This document shows, piece by piece, positions 9,459 to 18,420 of a stretch of DNA of 64,000 bases (positions are counted from its first letter, which is position 1; each line of letters begins with the position of its first letter). The stretch is taken from assembly GCA_902776565.1 (NCBI GenBank), contig CACYQN010000002.1, positions 62,001 to 126,000 on the forward strand. Reading direction: 5' to 3'. The position numbers and the translations under genes were made by a program. Source of the stretch: an uncultured Bacteroidia bacterium (lineage in GTDB: Bacteria; Bacteroidota; Bacteroidia; Bacteroidales; ML635J-15). The notes under the pieces are model-generated. The model had not been told where the DNA came from, did no database searches, and saw nothing but the letters and a program-made list of their open reading frames with translations.

Positions 9459-10031
9459 ATGCCAACCGACAAATCATTTATCCCATTACGAGGCAATTAT
9501 CGTGCATTGATAGTGTACCAGAAGGCTGAATGTATCTACGATGTGACCTACTATTTTGCTCACAAATATTTGGAAAAAGGCGACCGCACCATAGACCAAA
9601 TGGTACAGGCTGCCAGATCTGGCAAACAAAACATAGCAGAAGGAAGTGCAGCGAGTACCACATCGCGAGAAACTGAACTGAAATTAATAAATGTTGCAAA
9701 AGCCAGTTTGCAGGAATTGCTGATCGATTACGAAGACTTCCTTCGAGTCCGCGAATTGGAGCAGTGGCAACCAGACGATGCTCGCTATCAGCAAACTCGT
9801 GCCGTACTTGCCAAACATAACGATTCTGCCTACTATCGCGAAGCTATAAAGATTCGCTCTGCCGAAACTATTGCTAATATTGCCATTACCCTAATTCATC
9901 AGACTGACACAATGCTAGTAAGGCTCATCGAAAAACTGAAGCAGCAGTTTGTTGAGCAAGGTGGTATTCGTGAAGAAATGTCAAAAGCAAGACAAAACTA
10001 TCGAAATAACAAGAAAGAGGGTGAGGCTTAA
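9459..10031 (+). CDS. Four-helix-bundle suffix-domain protein (S23 / 23S rRNA intervening-sequence-like family)
   Basis: The 190-residue protein is almost wholly helical. It contains the family pattern LIVYQKAECIYDVTYYF, then QMVQAARSGKQNIAEGSAA and ETELKLINVAKASLQELLIDYEDFL. These match the four-helix-bundle proteins first met as products of 23S rRNA intervening sequences, which also occur as free-standing chromosomal genes in Bacteroidota. Biochemical role is unknown. The gene stands alone: TATTTTTG at 9422-9429 is a candidate -7 element, and the gene is followed by repeats before convergent lepA. Confidence 0.85.
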   Translation: MPTDKSFIPLRGNYRALIVYQKAECIYDVTYYFAHKYLEKGDRTIDQMVQAARSGKQNIAEGSAASTTSRETELKLINVAKASLQELLIDYEDFLRVRELEQWQPDDARYQQTRAVLAKHNDSAYYREAIKIRSAETIANIAITLIHQTDTMLVRLIEKLKQQFVEQGGIREEMSKARQNYRNNKKEGEA

Positions 10032-10070
10032 GACTTATAAGGCTTATACGACTTATAGGTCTTATAAGCC
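10031..10070. repeat. Cluster of ACTTATA/TTATAAG repeats
   Basis: Short units such as GACTTATA, GGCTTATA and TCTTATAAGCC follow each other, partly as inverted copies (GGCTTAT and TTATAAGCC). It looks like a small intergenic repeat without coding sense. Confidence 0.6.
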
Positions 10071-10082
10071 TTTCAACACATT

Positions 10083-10106
10083 TGTCGTAGGCTGAAGCCT
10101 ACGACA
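10083..10106. repeat. Perfect 24-bp palindrome between convergent genes
   Basis: TGTCGTAGGCT, two bases, then AGCCTACGACA. The arms repeat the core of the inverted repeat at 3101-3161. The site lies between the end of the S23-like gene and the end of lepA. A shared terminator or a dispersed palindromic element are both possible. Confidence 0.7.
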
Positions 10107-10157
10107 TAACTATCCCAAGGCTTTGCCTTGAAAAAATTTTGTTTCTCGTCTGTCTCT

Positions 10158-11948
10158 CTAATCTAACTTCAACACCGCCAAGAACGCCGACTGCGGCACT
10201 TCAACCGAGCCAATCTGACGCATACGCTTCTTTCCTTCCTTCTGTTTTTCAAGAAGTTTGCGTTTACGGGTAATATCACCGCCATAGCACTTAGCAGTAA
10301 CATCCTTGCGGACAGCCTTGACAGTTTCGCGGGCAATAATTTTTCCGCCAATAGCAGCCTGAATTGCAACATCGAACTGATGGCGCGGAATGAGTTCCTT
10401 CAACTTTTCACACATCCGACGGCCAAAAGTCTGCGCATTGCTGACGTGAGTCAATGTTGACAGAGCATCAACCATTTCTCCATTCAACAGAATGTCAAGA
10501 CGGACAAGTTTCGACAGTTTATATTCCGACTGGTAGTAGTCGAACGAAGCATAACCCTTCGAGATGCTCTTAAGTTTGTCGTAGAAGTCGAAAACGATTT
10601 CACCCAAAGGCAAATCGAAATGCAACTCTACCCTATCGGCACTCAGATAAACCTGATTCAAGAAAGTTCCTCGCTTGTCGATACACAATTTAATAATAGG
10701 CCCAACATAATCAGCCTTGGTGATGATGGTTCCGCGAATAAACGGTTCCTCGACATGGTCAAGATAGTTTGGACCTGGCATTCCCGACGGATTGTGAACC
10801 TCGACTTTCTCGCCCTTGGTAGTATATGCAAGATACTGAACATTAGGCACTGTGGTTATTACATCCATCTTGAACTCGCGGTCGAGACGTTCCTGAACAA
10901 TCTCCATGTGAAGCAATCCAAGGAAACCGCAACGGAAACCGAATCCCAAGGCAGCCGACGATTCAAGGTCGTATGTGAGTGAGGCATCGTTGAGCTGCAA
11001 CTTTTCAATCGAAGCACGCAACTCTTCGTAGTCATCGGCATCGACAGGGTAAATACCGGCATAGAGCATAGGCTTTACCTCGGAGAAACCAGCGATAGCC
11101 TCGGCGCAGGGACGGTCAACATGAGTGATTGTATCACCGACCTTGACTTCCACAGCCGTCTTGATACCCGAAATTATATAGCCTACATCACCAGCCGACA
11201 AGGTCTTGCGTGGAGAGTAGTCCATCTTCAGGACACCGATTTCCTCGGCATTGTACTCGCGACCTGTATTTACAAACTTAACAAGGTCCTTTGTATTAAC
11301 CGTGCCGTTGAAAATACGGAAATAAACGACTATTCCACGGAAAGCATTGAAAACCGAATCGAAAATCAACGCCTCGAACGGAGCTTCTGGGTCACCTTTA
11401 GGCGCAGGAATCCTATTTACAATAGCCTCAAGCACCTCCTCTACCCCTTCGCCAGTCTTTCCGCTGGCACGAAGAATATCCTCGCGGTCGCAACCAATCA
11501 GGTCAATAATCTGGTCTTCAACCAATTCGGGCATAGCAGCATCGAGGTCAATCTTGTTCAGCACAGGAATTATCTCCAAATCGTGGTCAATTGCCTGATA
11601 CAGCACCGAAATTGTCTGAGCCTGAACACCTTGCGTTGCATCAACCACCAGCAAAGCACCCTCGCAGGCAGCAATAGAACGGCTCACCTCGTACGAAAAA
11701 TCCACATGCCCTGGAGTATCGATAAGGTTGAGAATGTATTTCTGTCCATCCTTTGCCTCGTATTCCATCTGAATGGCGTGGCTCTTTATGGTAATTCCGC
11801 GTTCGCGCTCCAAATCCATGTCGTCAAGAACCTGATTCTGGAAATTTCTTTCCGAAACGGTGCCCGTATATTGCAGAAGACGGTCGGCCAAAGTGCTCTT
11901 TCCGTGGTCGATATGTGCTATGATGCAAAAGTTGCGTATATTCTTCAT
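10158..11948 (-). CDS. lepA: Elongation factor 4 (LepA), ribosome-bound GTPase
   Basis: Full length at 596 residues. The G1 loop AHIDHGKST is near residue 10, G2 RERGITIK and G3 [12 protein letters not shown] follow, and [11 protein letters not shown] gives G4. The LepA-specific C-terminal domain ends in [20 protein letters not shown], a hallmark that separates it from EF-G. LepA acts on the ribosome in initiation and translocation. It is transcribed alone from a promoter just upstream and ends facing the palindrome at 10083. Confidence 0.97.
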   Translation of the reverse strand: MKNIRNFCIIAHIDHGKSTLADRLLQYTGTVSERNFQNQVLDDMDLERERGITIKSHAIQMEYEAKDGQKYILNLIDTPGHVDFSYEVSRSIAACEGALLVVDATQGVQAQTISVLYQAIDHDLEIIPVLNKIDLDAAMPELVEDQIIDLIGCDREDILRASGKTGEGVEEVLEAIVNRIPAPKGDPEAPFEALIFDSVFNAFRGIVVYFRIFNGTVNTKDLVKFVNTGREYNAEEIGVLKMDYSPRKTLSAGDVGYIISGIKTAVEVKVGDTITHVDRPCAEAIAGFSEVKPMLYAGIYPVDADDYEELRASIEKLQLNDASLTYDLESSAALGFGFRCGFLGLLHMEIVQERLDREFKMDVITTVPNVQYLAYTTKGEKVEVHNPSGMPGPNYLDHVEEPFIRGTIITKADYVGPIIKLCIDKRGTFLNQVYLSADRVELHFDLPLGEIVFDFYDKLKSISKGYASFDYYQSEYKLSKLVRLDILLNGEMVDALSTLTHVSNAQTFGRRMCEKLKELIPRHQFDVAIQAAIGGKIIARETVKAVRKDVTAKCYGGDITRKRKLLEKQKEGKKRMRQIGSVEVPQSAFLAVLKLD

Positions 11949-11977
11949 TAACTGATTAATTTTCGAAAATCAAGGTG

Positions 11978-12008
11978 CAAAAATACACAAAAATCACGAC
12001 TTCCGAAA
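11978..12008 (-). promoter_or_regulatory. lepA promoter
   Basis: On the minus strand TTTC (12005-12008), 19 bases, then TATTTTTG (11978-11985), one mismatch from the Bacteroidota consensus and about 30 bases before the lepA start. Confidence 0.6.
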
Positions 12009-12189
12009 GTCCACACCGAACAAAATAGGGAAAATACTTTACAATTAACAATTTGTCATAATTTATCAATCTAATAATCAAGGCATTGCCACCGACCAAC
12101 ATTTCTATTGATAATAATCAAAAAAAATATGTGGCATTTAAAAATTATTGCTTATCTTTATCTCCGAATTTGGATAAATATTTTCGATT

Positions 12190-13347
12190 ATGAGGAGAAC
12201 AATAATATTACTAATGGTCGCTGCAATAATGGCTCTGCCAGTTGCCGCGCAAAACATTACACGCGTTGACGACAACGGCAATACGTTGTATTTTGGACTT
12301 AGGTCGAACAAAGCAAACAAGTACGACAAGGTAAAAACTCCACCTTCATACGAAGTAATTGCCCCGCTTACGCCAGCTGTCGGCAAGTCGGAGACCGTAA
12401 AGAACGCCATCGATACGGCTTGGATACCATTCGTTTACGAAACAATACAGAAGTATAACAATGCAATCAACGGCACAGTTACCGTACCGAAGCGCATTAC
12501 TTACCAAGGCGTAAATTACCCGATAACTTGCATCGGCATACAGGCATTCAAGGATTGCAGGAAGTTAAAAAAGGTTCTGCTGCCATTGTCGGTTACAGAA
12601 ATCGGAATCGATGCATTCAGCGGATGCTCGGAACTTGAAGCCATCATACTTCCTCCCGAAATGAAAAAGATAAATTCGGGAGCTTTTGAACACTGCAAAA
12701 AACTAAAGACCATTGAGTTATACAGCGAAACACCACCAGAATTCGCACCTCATTCCGACTTTTACCTATATGGTGTTACCCTCATAGTTCCGCCAAAGAC
12801 AGCCGACATATACGGCACAAAAGAACCTTGGAGCGACGCAAAGGCCATAGTAGAACGCGCTGTTGACAAATCAACAGCAAACACGTTCTGGGTAACTGCC
12901 GAAACAGGACAAAAATTCATCTGCAACATCACAAATGAAGACGAAGGCACAGCATCAATTATCTCATACGGAATACAAACTCCATACATCAAGAGCGAAG
13001 AATCGTACGATGATGTCAGCGGTGAAATGAAACTCCCATATTCGGTGACCAAGGAAAACATTCCCTACACTATAACTGCATTAGAACAGAATGCATTCAA
13101 CAGTTGCGACATAACAAACGTAAGAATCCCGGCGACAATCCTAAGAATAGAAAAAGGCGCATTCAAGAACTGCAAGAACCTGACTTACGTCAGAATCGAC
13201 GGTGGCAAAGTTGAAATTGCCGACGACGCATTTGATGGACTTCCTGAAGATGCAGTCCTCTCTGTTCCAAAACTTTGCGGAGCATACTACAAGCAACTGC
13301 CAGCCTGCAAGCGGTTCAAGGAAGTAAAGGAATCGATGTCGAAATAA
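12190..13347 (+). CDS. Secreted BspA-like leucine-rich-repeat protein
   Basis: A signal peptide of about 20 residues (ends LPVAAQ) is followed by a unique region and then LRR_5 / BspA-type repeats. One block is near residues 115-190 (IGIQAFKDCRKLKKVLLP, IGIDAFSGCSELEAIILP, INSGAFEHCKKLKTIEL). A second block is near 290-350 (LEQNAFNSCDITNVRIP, IEKGAFKNCKNLTYVRI). Such proteins are usually surface or secreted binding proteins. No T9SS sorting domain is seen at the C-terminus. The ligand is unknown. It is monocistronic and converges on dxr. Confidence 0.88.
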   Translation: MRRTIILLMVAAIMALPVAAQNITRVDDNGNTLYFGLRSNKANKYDKVKTPPSYEVIAPLTPAVGKSETVKNAIDTAWIPFVYETIQKYNNAINGTVTVPKRITYQGVNYPITCIGIQAFKDCRKLKKVLLPLSVTEIGIDAFSGCSELEAIILPPEMKKINSGAFEHCKKLKTIELYSETPPEFAPHSDFYLYGVTLIVPPKTADIYGTKEPWSDAKAIVERAVDKSTANTFWVTAETGQKFICNITNEDEGTASIISYGIQTPYIKSEESYDDVSGEMKLPYSVTKENIPYTITALEQNAFNSCDITNVRIPATILRIEKGAFKNCKNLTYVRIDGGKVEIADDAFDGLPEDAVLSVPKLCGAYYKQLPACKRFKEVKESMSK

Positions 13348-13361
13348 AACTACGTCTCTAA

Positions 13362-14525
13362 TTATATCATTTCCATAGCAATACGTCTTGCCTCCTTATC
13401 GGTGGCAAAGCACGACTCTACGGTTATCGCAGATTGAAATGCAACCTTATTGAGAGCATTCTCTATAATTTCTGGTATTTGCATAAATCCAATCTTTCCC
13501 TTTAGAAAAGCATCGACAGCAACTTCGTTGGCTGCATTCATTATGCACGGGGCATTTCCGCCATGCGACAGACAATCGTAAGCGATTTGCAAACAACGGA
13601 AAGTATTGGTATCTGGCTTTTCGAATGTGAGGGAGCATCCTTTTTCAAGAAACGAAAAACGATTCTTTGGAGAATACGACCTGTTTGGATAGTCGAAAGC
13701 ATATTGTATTGGAATTCGCATGCTCGGAGCACCAATCTGCGCCTTTATGGAAGCATCGGCAAACTCGACCATCGAATGCACAACCGACTGACGATGCACA
13801 AGCACCTCTATCCTATCGGCTGGAATTCCGAAAAGCCAGTGAGCTTCAATCATCTCAAAGCCCTTGTTCATCAGCGATGCCGAATCGATAGTAACTTTGC
13901 TTCCCATTTTCCAGTTGGGATGGTTCAAGGCCTGCTCGGCTGTAACGTTCTTCAGAAAATTGACATCTTTTCCAAAAAAAGGTCCGCCCGAGGCTGTAAG
14001 AATCAGCTTCTCAACATCGTCGATGTTCTCGCCACGCAGACACTGGAAAATTGCCGAATGCTCCGAATCGACAGGCAAAATGCACGATGTTGCACTTTCC
14101 TTCAGCTTGTCGCAAATAATCTTGCCACCGACCACGAGCGTCTCCTTGTTTGCCAACGCAACAACCTTGCCAGCCTCTATTGCCCTGATTGTCGGCAGAA
14201 GTCCAGCAAATCCAACCATTGCGGCAAGAACCATATCAACGCAGTCCATTGCTACAACATCGAGAATCGCTTCCGAGCCAGCATAAACCTTTATAGGCAA
14301 GTCGGCAAGAGCATCGCGCACTTCTGCAAATTTGTCCTTGTTGGCAATCACAACGAAATTGGGTTCGAACTCGCGAGCCTGAGCAATAAGCAACTGCGAA
14401 TTATTGTTGGCAACAAGCACCTCGGCAGAGAACTTGTCTGGATAGTCGCGGATTATATCAAGCGCCTGAGTTCCTATTGAACCGGTAGAACCAAGAATTG
14501 CTATGTTTTTACGTTTAGTTTCCAT
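13362..14525 (-). CDS. dxr: 1-deoxy-D-xylulose-5-phosphate reductoisomerase
   Basis: The N-terminal NADPH-binding motif ILGSTGSIGTQALDII, the metal-binding PVDSEHSAIFQCL and the active-site loop DSASLMNKGFEMIEAHWLF are all present. The length of 387 residues is normal. The enzyme converts DXP to 2-C-methyl-D-erythritol 4-phosphate in the MEP isoprenoid pathway. Its ATG overlaps the stop of the M23 peptidase gene by one base (TAATG), so the two are translationally coupled. Confidence 0.97.
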   Translation of the reverse strand: METKRKNIAILGSTGSIGTQALDIIRDYPDKFSAEVLVANNNSQLLIAQAREFEPNFVVIANKDKFAEVRDALADLPIKVYAGSEAILDVVAMDCVDMVLAAMVGFAGLLPTIRAIEAGKVVALANKETLVVGGKIICDKLKESATSCILPVDSEHSAIFQCLRGENIDDVEKLILTASGGPFFGKDVNFLKNVTAEQALNHPNWKMGSKVTIDSASLMNKGFEMIEAHWLFGIPADRIEVLVHRQSVVHSMVEFADASIKAQIGAPSMRIPIQYAFDYPNRSYSPKNRFSFLEKGCSLTFEKPDTNTFRCLQIAYDCLSHGGNAPCIMNAANEVAVDAFLKGKIGFMQIPEIIENALNKVAFQSAITVESCFATDKEARRIAMEMI

Positions 14526-15364
14526 TAGAATTCAATATAATCGGTCGGATTCAACGGCTCACCGTTCTGCCACAATTCAAAATGCAAATGCGGACCGCTG
14601 GTATTTTCACCCGAATTTCCATAAACGGCAATCTGCTCTCCCTGGCGCACTTTCTGACCTTCCTTAACTGTCGGTGTCTCGCAATGTTTATACACAGAAA
14701 GAATACCTCGCGGATGCTGCAAAATGATGGAATAGCCATTTTCGATAGTATAATTGCTTTCAATCACAATGCCCTGAAGGACAGCAAATACAGCCACATC
14801 CGACGATGGCGCAATATCAATTCCAAAATGCCTATGCGTCTTGTCAAACCCGTTAACAATCACACCTTTAAGTGGGACAAAAAGGTTCGGCACAATGTCG
14901 TTCTTGTCCACCACATTCACATTTTCCGATTCGTCGTAACGCTGACGAGGCTTTGTCGGGTCGTTGAACTCACGAATCTGCTCTTCGGTAAGATTTCCAA
15001 CCGGCACTGCAAAATCGGCATCGACAGGCACTTCAGAAAAAATTATGTCGCGAATCATATTCAGATATTCCTCTCTGGCAGCAAGTTCTGCAGAAAGGCT
15101 GTCAACACGTTCTGCATTTTCATATATCAATTCCAAAGTCTTGTGGTCGGGATAGCCAGGCACAAGATATTTCAGCGGAGTGTAAACCACAAGCAGTGAT
15201 ATTACCGCGAAGAAAATCACGAACATAGACACAATTACCAACGAAAATGTAATCTTGTTCATACGTATTTTCTTCAGCACCTCGAAATTGCCGTCGCGAT
15301 ATATCACGAACTGGTATGGCCGTGTAAGCCAAGCCCAGAACCTATGTTTTTTCTTTTCCGCCAT
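14525..15364 (-). CDS. Membrane-anchored M23 (LytM-type) peptidase
   Basis: A basic N-terminus is followed by one membrane segment near residues 35-60, a short coiled linker, and an M23 domain in the last 120 residues. Zinc and active-site residues are visible in HFGIDIAPS, VYKHCETP and GPHLHFELW. The fold normally cleaves peptidoglycan peptide cross-links, and no residue of the HxxxD/HxH set is missing. Active-site retention suggests a true endopeptidase rather than an EnvC-like activator. It shares an operon with dxr, which is common in Bacteroidota. Confidence 0.92.
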   Translation of the reverse strand: MAEKKKHRFWAWLTRPYQFVIYRDGNFEVLKKIRMNKITFSLVIVSMFVIFFAVISLLVVYTPLKYLVPGYPDHKTLELIYENAERVDSLSAELAAREEYLNMIRDIIFSEVPVDADFAVPVGNLTEEQIREFNDPTKPRQRYDESENVNVVDKNDIVPNLFVPLKGVIVNGFDKTHRHFGIDIAPSSDVAVFAVLQGIVIESNYTIENGYSIILQHPRGILSVYKHCETPTVKEGQKVRQGEQIAVYGNSGENTSGPHLHFELWQNGEPLNPTDYIEF

Positions 15365-15375
15365 TGCTAAATCAA

Positions 15376-16056
15376 TTAGATATTTTCCAAACTCCAGTCA
15401 ATCGGAGTGATACTGTGAGCTTTCAGGTAATTGTTTGCCTGCGAGAAATGCTTGCAACCAAAAAATCCACTATGTGCGCTTAATGGCGACGGATGAGCCG
15501 CAGTCAGGACAAGATGCCTGTTATGGTCTATCAGACTCGACTTTGCCTTTGCGTAGTTGCCCCACAAAAGGAACACCAGATTGTTCTTCTGTTCGTTCAA
15601 TACAGAAATGACCTTGTCGGTAAACCTCTCCCACCCTTTGTTCTGGTGCGAACCTGCCTGATGAGCGCGGACTGTCAGAGTTGCGTTGAGGAGGAATACT
15701 CCCTGCTCTGCCCAGCGCGTAAGGTTGCCGTGGTTGGGAATCTGGAATCCGATGTCGCTGTTGAGCTCCTTGTAGATGTTCTGCAACGACTTTGGAATTT
15801 GAACGCCATACTGCACAGAAAAACACAATCCGTGAGCAAATCCGGGCGTATGGTATGGGTCTTGCCCAAGAATCACGACTTTCACCTTGTCGAAAGGTGT
15901 GGTATCGAAAGCATTGAAAATCTGGCTTCCCGGGGGAAACACAACATACTGCTGCTTTTCGGCGACAAGGAATTTCTTCAGTTCGGCAAAATATTCGCTC
16001 GAAAATTCATCCTTGAGCCTCTCGTACCACGAATCTTCTATCTTAACTGTTTTCAT
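15376..16056 (-). CDS. ung: Uracil-DNA glycosylase, family 1
   Basis: The ATG at 16056 ([10 protein letters not shown]) gives a 226-residue protein of normal size; an upstream in-frame start at 16095 would add an unlikely extension inside the preceding gene. Diagnostic motifs are [18 protein letters not shown] (catalytic Asp, water-activating loop), [16 protein letters not shown] and the leucine-loop motif [13 protein letters not shown]. It excises uracil from DNA in base excision repair. The start overlaps the end of the upstream 244-residue gene by 14 bases, suggesting coupled translation. Confidence 0.96.
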   Translation of the reverse strand: MKTVKIEDSWYERLKDEFSSEYFAELKKFLVAEKQQYVVFPPGSQIFNAFDTTPFDKVKVVILGQDPYHTPGFAHGLCFSVQYGVQIPKSLQNIYKELNSDIGFQIPNHGNLTRWAEQGVFLLNATLTVRAHQAGSHQNKGWERFTDKVISVLNEQKNNLVFLLWGNYAKAKSSLIDHNRHLVLTAAHPSPLSAHSGFFGCKHFSQANNYLKAHSITPIDWSLENI

Positions 16057-16777
16057 CGGAATCAAACATTTTGTCAAGTGCCTCTCTCGACACAAGTTTC
16101 TCGTTAGTTATGAATATGCTCTGCATAATAAAGCCACCATACTGGTTCACCTCGTCGATTATGCTCTGGACAAGTTCGACAATGTCCTCGTGCAAAGGTA
16201 CCAAAGCCGTGCAAATAGCATAGTTGCCGTCGTATTGTATTGTTTCGCAGACCGAATCGCTCTTTTCAAGGTAATACTTGGCTTCATTTTCCATAACCTT
16301 CTTCTCGAAGTCGGAAAACGGCTCCTTCTTTTTTCCTGCCAAGACAAAGATATACCTCAGGCGATGATCTTTCCCGCCAAGCCCCGAAGCAACATATATC
16401 TTCGACTCGTCGAGCAGCGACGATTCAAGGAACATCTGGCACTGCTGGCAAGCAAGCAACGCCCATTTCTTTATGTCGTCGTCGCAAGTCTCCAAATACT
16501 TCTCAAGGAAACGGTAGGCCTCGATTTCGCCCGTACTTGCTATGGCGACAAGAAGTTTCTTACGATGCTGCATATCATCACAATCGGATAGTTGAGCAAA
16601 AATCTCAGGCAAATCCATATCGTGATACGACTTGTCAACATCCTGCATCATCGAGTAGAACTCCAGCTGCACCTCGGCATTGACATTAGTCTCCACTATC
16701 CGAATCTTTTCCGGATGCTTCAGCGCAATCTGGCGCATCTGTGCCAATATTTTCTCGTGACTGCCAGTTAACTTCAT
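16043..16777 (-). CDS. Conserved-looking protein of unknown function, 244 residues
   Basis: No signal peptide or membrane segment is visible. The N-terminal half is helical with HEAT-like features ([39 protein letters not shown]). The C-terminal half has alternating strands and helices ([29 protein letters not shown]). I do not recognise the family. It starts within the SlyD-like gene's stop (ATGA overlap) and overlaps ung, so the three form a tight operon. A cytoplasmic role is inferred from the absence of export signals. Confidence 0.75.
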   Translation of the reverse strand: MKLTGSHEKILAQMRQIALKHPEKIRIVETNVNAEVQLEFYSMMQDVDKSYHDMDLPEIFAQLSDCDDMQHRKKLLVAIASTGEIEAYRFLEKYLETCDDDIKKWALLACQQCQMFLESSLLDESKIYVASGLGGKDHRLRYIFVLAGKKKEPFSDFEKKVMENEAKYYLEKSDSVCETIQYDGNYAICTALVPLHEDIVELVQSIIDEVNQYGGFIMQSIFITNEKLVSREALDKMFDSDENS

Positions 16778-17238
16778 TTTGCGTTTCTAACGTCAAGAAT
16801 CTTACCTATAAAATACAGGTCTTCGCCAGCATATATCGGATTGAAATCCAAAATAACGTGGTCGTCGGTGATTTCATTAACAACAGCGTTCATCACAATG
16901 CCGTCCTCGTCTTCCATAGGAACAATGTCGCCTTCCTCGGGCATATCCTCGGCACCAGTCTCGTCAATGAACTCCGATTTCGGGAAACCAATGAACAAAT
17001 CCTCATCGATGTCGCCGTATGCCTCATCCTTCGGAATCATAAACTTGAACTCCTGTCCAGGCTCCATTCCGACAAGTTTTGCCTCCATAGGCTCCAAAAG
17101 TTCACCCTTGCCACATTCAAATTCAATGCAACCTGAACCGTCTTCTTCATTCTTCGTAGAGTATGCAAGTTCCTTATTATAACCATCAAGGAACAAGTCG
17201 TATGCGACTTTTACCAACTTTCCTTCTGCTACTTTCAT
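16774..17238 (-). CDS. SlyD-like FKBP-type peptidyl-prolyl isomerase
   Basis: The N-terminal strand VAEGKLVKVAYDLFLDG, the GKGELLEPMEAKLVGMEPGQEFKF segment in two halves (GKGELLEPMEA; LVGMEPGQEFKF) and the following PKDEAYGDIDEDLF match the SlyD group, with the IF (insert-in-flap) domain in the second half. The histidine-rich metal-binding tail of the Escherichia coli protein is absent, as is common outside the Proteobacteria. It is a cytoplasmic folding helper. First gene of the operon with the 244-residue protein and ung. Confidence 0.85.
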   Translation of the reverse strand: MKVAEGKLVKVAYDLFLDGYNKELAYSTKNEEDGSGCIEFECGKGELLEPMEAKLVGMEPGQEFKFMIPKDEAYGDIDEDLFIGFPKSEFIDETGAEDMPEEGDIVPMEDEDGIVMNAVVNEITDDHVILDFNPIYAGEDLYFIGKILDVRNAK

Positions 17239-17408
17239 ATCGAATATTTTAAATTTGTAATTTTAGTAATAATTATTGGAACGGCAAAGACTTATTTTAT
17301 TTTTCTGAATTTTGAAGTGAAACAGGAAGAAAAAGCAATGCCAAGTTTCAGCCAAAACGGGAAAAATAATTCATTTTTAGCTGAAAGTCAGATTATGTAC
17401 AAGTTGAT

Positions 17409-18413
17409 TTATTGCTTTTCGATATGCCTTTTCCAAAATTCCTTTGTCATAAACATACGAGCAAACTTTTTGTCATCCAGCTTTTTGGTAATCAACACAA
17501 AAGCAAATGTCACGGCAAAGGCAAAAATCGCACGCACAAGTATCACACCTGTCCAGTGCCCTCCTGCACCTATAATTAATATGGTATCCTCGAAAATGCT
17601 ATGGAACAAGCCCATAAGCGTCATTGCAAAGAAAATATCCTTTGGCTTCACACCCTCCTTCCTGCCCTCGTCAACAATAAGTCCGCCACCGTAGGCAAGC
17701 CCCATTGTCATACCGATTACCGTCAGCGGCAACATACGCTCGCTTATGCCAAGCCAGCCAAGCAAAGGCAGGAACATCCGATTTATAAACTTCATAAAGC
17801 CAATGACTTCGAGCAAATGCACAAACACCACAAGCGTAAATATCACAGCGATTATAAGTCCGTAGTTTTTCAGTTCGTTCAACGCCCACTCGCCCCAACC
17901 GAGATGTCCAGGGACAAGAAATTCCGGCATTTCAACAGTTTCCTGCAATGTTCCCGTGAGCGAATATATACCATTTAATATTGCTCCTATCGCAATCGCA
18001 CCAAGGAAACGAATGAGGAACATTATCCAGAATTTTACGCCAGTTTTTTTTGCAATGCCGACTTCTACGGGAATCGTATGCGCCAAAAGGACCATCGTAA
18101 GCAGAATGGTAAGCTGTGAATGCGTAAGTGGTTCACTTAGTGAGGGATAAATCGAAAACAGCGACAAAAGTCCGCCATAAATGTTGACGACCATCGCCGA
18201 AAGCCACACTATTGCGGTCTCGGCTGGCAAACCCACAATGCCCATAACAGGTTCGAGCACACCGCTGATATACGGCAGAACGCCAAATTCCTGAATCAGA
18301 CGAATCACAATGGAAACTGGAATCATCAGCTTGAAAAGAATCCAGCACGATGATGCCGTCCGTTTCAGACAGTACTTGAAAAAATCGGCTATACCAGCAA
18401 AACTCACAGCCAT
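17409..18413 (-). CDS. Nucleoside-recognition (Gate) domain membrane protein
   Basis: ATG at 18413 preferred to the TTG one codon earlier. About eight membrane segments are seen, with the duplicated Gate domain: one half near residues 15-150 (IRLIQEFGVLPYISGVLEPVM) and the other near 190-330 (LEVIGFMKFINRMFLPLLGWLGIS). This arrangement is shared by spore maturation proteins SpmA/SpmB and by parts of FeoB and nucleoside transporters. The transported substrate cannot be told from sequence. It begins seven bases after the dnaX stop and is probably co-transcribed with it. Confidence 0.8.
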   Translation of the reverse strand: MAVSFAGIADFFKYCLKRTASSCWILFKLMIPVSIVIRLIQEFGVLPYISGVLEPVMGIVGLPAETAIVWLSAMVVNIYGGLLSLFSIYPSLSEPLTHSQLTILLTMVLLAHTIPVEVGIAKKTGVKFWIMFLIRFLGAIAIGAILNGIYSLTGTLQETVEMPEFLVPGHLGWGEWALNELKNYGLIIAVIFTLVVFVHLLEVIGFMKFINRMFLPLLGWLGISERMLPLTVIGMTMGLAYGGGLIVDEGRKEGVKPKDIFFAMTLMGLFHSIFEDTILIIGAGGHWTGVILVRAIFAFAVTFAFVLITKKLDDKKFARMFMTKEFWKRHIEKQ

Positions 18414-18420
18414 CAATGAC

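Noticed and set aside
11121-11951. 276-codon plus-strand open frame opposite lepA
   Set aside because: Antisense shadow; lepA motifs are intact on the minus strand.
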